Below are positions 7,146-8,866 of a stretch of 8,866 bases of DNA, in pieces; the first letter of the stretch is position 1; every line of letters starts with the position of its first letter. Source of the stretch: Caldisericales bacterium (lineage in GTDB: Bacteria; Caldisericota; Caldisericia; Caldisericales; Caldisericaceae). The notes beneath the pieces were generated by a model. The model was not told where the DNA came from. It saw only the letters and a list, made by a program, of their open reading frames with translations, and made no database searches. Position numbers and translations under genes: made by a program. Location: positions 1 to 8,866 of the forward strand of contig WFSP01000039.1 of assembly GCA_015485995.1 (NCBI GenBank), given 5' to 3'.

Positions 7146-8081
7146 CTACTCTTTCTTGCGTTTTTTCCACACCAAATATACAATAAAGACAATTAGTAAG
7201 TATGGAATCAGCCAAGCAATCAATATTAAGAGAAAACCGAAAGAATAAGCAACACCCGAGCCTGCACGTCTCAATAAATTATTGAAATAAGACCCAATTA
7301 ATGAAGGCGAGTTTTCGTTTCGGTTTATGTCTATATAAACCTCTGCATATGAAGAATGGAAATCAATGTATTTCATTCTTCCTTTTATTGTTTCAATTTG
7401 TGTTTCCACTTGTTCAAGTTGTGAGCGGACTTGCAGCATTTCACCAATGTTTTTAGTTTTGTTTAGCCAGGACAATAGCAAATCTCTCTGAGAACTTAAT
7501 ACATTTAACCTGGATGAAAGATCTACATATTCTCCGGACACGTCATCAGAAGATACATTTATGCTGTTTACCTTACCGAATTTATTTAATTCATTCAGGA
7601 AATCATCAAGCTTATTAGTTGGAATCATTACATCGATCGTACCATTTTCCTCATTTTTAAAGGTATGATAAGAAAAATTTTTTACATATCCTTCGTACGT
7701 TTTTGACAATGATTGAATTCCATTAAATGCTTTTAAAAATTCATTTTGTTTCACTGTAATGGAAGCATTTGCCCTCTTTATAATTTTGCTTTCAAAACTT
7801 TCACTTCCTGTAGAAGAAACTGGTGCAGGGGTATAATAACCCTTTTCCTCATCGTTAACATTATACTGATAATCAGGGGCACTTGTTTTAGGGCTCAATG
7901 AACGCCCAGGGATTCCCGGAGATTCTATACTTGTGTTAACACCCTCATTCTGAGAGGGCAAACTTGCAAAGAAACCACCGTTTCTCATCAAAAAGGATAC
8001 AAACACAATGCCGATAATGACAACGGCAAGTGTTAAGATCAAAAAAACTTTTCTCTCTTTCAAAAACTTCATAAAATTCAT
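7146..8081 (-). CDS. DUF4349-type membrane-anchored extracytoplasmic coiled-coil protein
   Basis: A 311-residue protein of a family known by architecture, not function. Residues 1-11 are basic, 12-32 form a transmembrane helix, and 33-97 are a Ser/Pro/Gly-rich linker. Residues about 98-255 form the DUF4349-like domain: KIIKRANASITV, a strand-rich part ending TIDVMIPTNKLDDFLNEL, SSDDVSGEYVDLSSRLNVL, then a long coiled-coil helix about 187-237 (QVRSQLEQVETQIETIKGRM). Residues 277-305 are strongly hydrophobic, one long or two short membrane segments with the W-x-x-P pattern seen in the family, ending in WKKRKKE. The domain therefore sits outside the membrane between two anchors. ATG 8081 follows AGGAGG (complement of 8089-8094) at 7 nt. 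The gene has an ECF-like promoter and precedes the SIMPL gene, suggesting an envelope-stress or sensing role (inference). Family assignment is by eye. Confidence 0.82.
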   Translation of the reverse strand: MNFMKFLKERKVFLILTLAVVIIGIVFVSFLMRNGGFFASLPSQNEGVNTSIESPGIPGRSLSPKTSAPDYQYNVNDEEKGYYTPAPVSSTGSESFESKIIKRANASITVKQNEFLKAFNGIQSLSKTYEGYVKNFSYHTFKNEENGTIDVMIPTNKLDDFLNELNKFGKVNSINVSSDDVSGEYVDLSSRLNVLSSQRDLLLSWLNKTKNIGEMLQVRSQLEQVETQIETIKGRMKYIDFHSSYAEVYIDINRNENSPSLIGSYFNNLLRRAGSGVAYSFGFLLILIAWLIPYLLIVFIVYLVWKKRKKE

Positions 8082-8103
8082 TTCTACGCCTCCTTGTTTT
8101 TAT

Positions 8104-8132
8104 ATTAGATAAGAGTCAGCCAAGAAAGTTCC
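8104..8132 (-). promoter_or_regulatory. ECF-sigma-like promoter for the DUF4349 gene (element B)
   Basis: The minus strand reads GGAAC (8132-8128, then TTTCTTGG), a 17-nt spacer, and ATCTAAT (8110-8104), ending 22 nt before the start codon. It matches element A at about 31 of 35 aligned positions over the surrounding block (8101-8134 against 7111-7145), with one 1-nt indel in the AT stretch just downstream of the -10. Similarity stops sharply on both sides, so the repeat is confined to the promoter. The 5' edge lies only about 12 nt from the hairpin at the end of the tnpB element. Confidence 0.7.
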
Positions 8133-8146
8133 ATAAAACAAAATAG

Positions 8147-8163
8147 GGTGTAACAGCCACACC
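8147..8163 (-). other. Hairpin downstream of tnpB: candidate IS right-end hairpin or weak terminator
   Basis: A perfect 5-bp stem GGTGT/ACACC with a 7-nt loop lies 12 nt beyond the tnpB stop. IS200/IS605 elements carry subterminal hairpins near their ends, so this may mark the right end. On the minus strand it is followed by CTATTTTGTTTT, so a weak Rho-independent terminator separating tnpB from the DUF4349 promoter is an alternative reading. The exact element boundary is not visible. Confidence 0.4.
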
Positions 8164-8309
8164 GTTCTCTCAGACTTACGCAAACCTGATTAATTGTAGG
8201 TTTATCTGCTGAGTTCCTGCTTCAACGAGAGGGTGCTTCTTAGGCAGCAAGCTGCGTTCGTCCACATTGCCTCTCTCCACAGGCGTATGGGTTTGGGTGA
8301 AACTCACCC
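8147..8309 (-). ncRNA. Candidate omegaRNA (reRNA) region over the tnpB 3' end
   Basis: In IS200/IS605 elements the guide RNA of TnpB overlaps the 3' end of tnpB and the right end. Here the corresponding stretch holds several potential stems: GGGTGA-AAC-TCACCC (8295-8309, perfect 6 bp, 3-nt loop); GAGAGG/CCTCTC (8227-8232 with 8270-8275) enclosing GCAGC-AA-GCTGC (8244-8255); and the GGTGT/ACACC hairpin (8147-8163). Position and stem density suggest an omegaRNA scaffold. The coding frame also runs through most of it, no fold was computed, and expression is unknown. Confidence 0.35.
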
Positions 8310-8866
8310 TACCGTAGTTCATTAAGTTTATAGCAGCATTGAGATCTCTGTCCATCTCTAAACCACACTGTGAGGACACCTGTACACTCTATCGCTTAGT
8401 TTTAAGTCAGGACTAATGTATCCGCAGTTTGAACACATCTTTGAACTGGGATACCACCTATCAGCAATAATAAGGTTGTTATTTCTCAGTTTGCTTTTGT
8501 ACTCCAACTGCCTTCTGAATTCATACATACCTGTACTGCTTATTGCTTTTGCAATGCGGTGGTTTCTCATCATACCTTGTACATTCAGGTTCTCTATAAC
8601 AATGCTCTTGTAGTGCTCCGTTATGTAGGTCGTTACTTTGTGTATGTAGTCTGTCCTTGTGTCCTCTATCTTTTTGTGAAGTTTTGCTACCCTTTTCTTC
8701 TGCTTCTTGTAGTTATTTGAGAATGGTGTTTTATCTCCTTTCTTTACTGGATGCTGCTTCCTTGAAAGGACTCTTTGAAGTTTCTTTAGCTTCTTTTCGT
8801 ATTTCTCTAATGCCTTAATGTTTTCAAAGTACGTTCCATTAGATAGAGTAGCAAACTTCTCAATGC
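8176..8866 (-). pseudogene. tnpB: TnpB-family IS200/IS605 RNA-guided nuclease, frameshifted and cut by window edge
   Basis: The 3' part of a TnpB gene, open from the window end to a TAG at 8358-8360, with the rest in another frame (8379 to TAA 8176-8178). The upstream part has EKFATLSNGTYFENIKALEKYEKKLK, a Lys-rich helical region, IVIENLNVQGM with the second RuvC-like Glu (codon 8592-8594), DRWYPSSKMCSNCGY with the first zinc-ribbon CxxC (8433-8435 and 8424-8426), and YRC (8376-8378). The other frame continues QCGLEMDRDLNAAINL, giving the fourth zinc-ribbon Cys (8365-8367) and the catalytic Asp (8344-8346), then a tail with the frequently seen VEAGT. Removing one CA from the CACA at 8369-8372 restores C-P-Q-C-G exactly, so the lesion is a 2-nt duplication between the last two zinc-ribbon cysteines. 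As read, the product lacks the third RuvC Asp. The first RuvC Asp lies outside the window. No tnpA is visible. Confidence 0.87.

Noticed and set aside
7088..7192. N-terminal extension of the SIMPL protein by 35 residues to ATG 7192
   Set aside because: It would read through element A and the end of the DUF4349 gene, and would bury the signal peptide and the AGGAGG site at 7094-7099.
8416..8613. 65-codon plus-strand open frame inside tnpB
   Set aside because: It is antisense to the conserved zinc-ribbon and RuvC region of tnpB and has no recognisable protein features.
8833..8844. A third GGAAC and ATCTAAT pair (gttccattagat on the + strand)
   Set aside because: The two boxes are adjacent without the 17-nt spacer, are in the wrong relative order for a promoter, and lie inside conserved tnpB coding sequence (LSNGTYF), so this is chance.
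1..8866. CRISPR arrays, tRNA or rRNA genes
   Set aside because: No regularly spaced direct repeats and no tRNA- or rRNA-like segments were seen; the only notable dispersed repeat is the two-copy promoter element.

Overview
The window is AT-rich bacterial DNA with tightly packed genes, strong AGGAGG-type ribosome binding sites and a Gram-positive-style set of housekeeping genes. It suggests an anaerobic, possibly thermophilic, Bacillota-like lineage or a deep-branching relative. The sequence alone does not fix the genus.

Layout. Bases 1-6308 (+ strand) hold a compact housekeeping run. It contains the 3' half of glyQ (glycyl-tRNA synthetase alpha), complete glyS (beta subunit, overlapping glyQ by 17 nt), complete ppdK (pyruvate, phosphate dikinase) and complete dgt (an HD-domain dNTP triphosphohydrolase overlapping ppdK by 8 nt). 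A hairpin terminator at 6309-6331 closes the run. Bases 6356-8081 (- strand, convergent) hold two envelope genes: a membrane-anchored DUF4349-type protein with an extracytoplasmic coiled coil, then a secreted or anchored SIMPL/DUF541 (YggE-like) protein. Bases 8140-8866 (- strand) hold the 3' part of an IS200/IS605-type tnpB gene. It is broken by a 2-nt duplication inside its zinc ribbon, and its 3' end is rich in potential hairpins, as expected for an omegaRNA/right-end region.

Main observation. Each of the two envelope genes is preceded by nearly the same ~35-bp element, GGAAC-N17-ATCTAAT, matching at about 31 of 35 aligned positions and followed by a strong Shine-Dalgarno. The architecture is that of an extracytoplasmic-function (ECF) sigma factor promoter, so the DUF4349 and SIMPL genes probably form a two-gene envelope-stress regulon. 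No sigma or anti-sigma gene is visible. The tnpB element sits immediately upstream of the first promoter and may have landed next to or within the locus.

The housekeeping part is ordinary. Minor oddities are the missing PPDK regulatory-protein gene between glyS and ppdK, a GTG start for dgt without a convincing Shine-Dalgarno, G7 and G8 homopolymers in glyS and ppdK, and envelope genes where dnaG/rpoD often follow dgt in related genomes.
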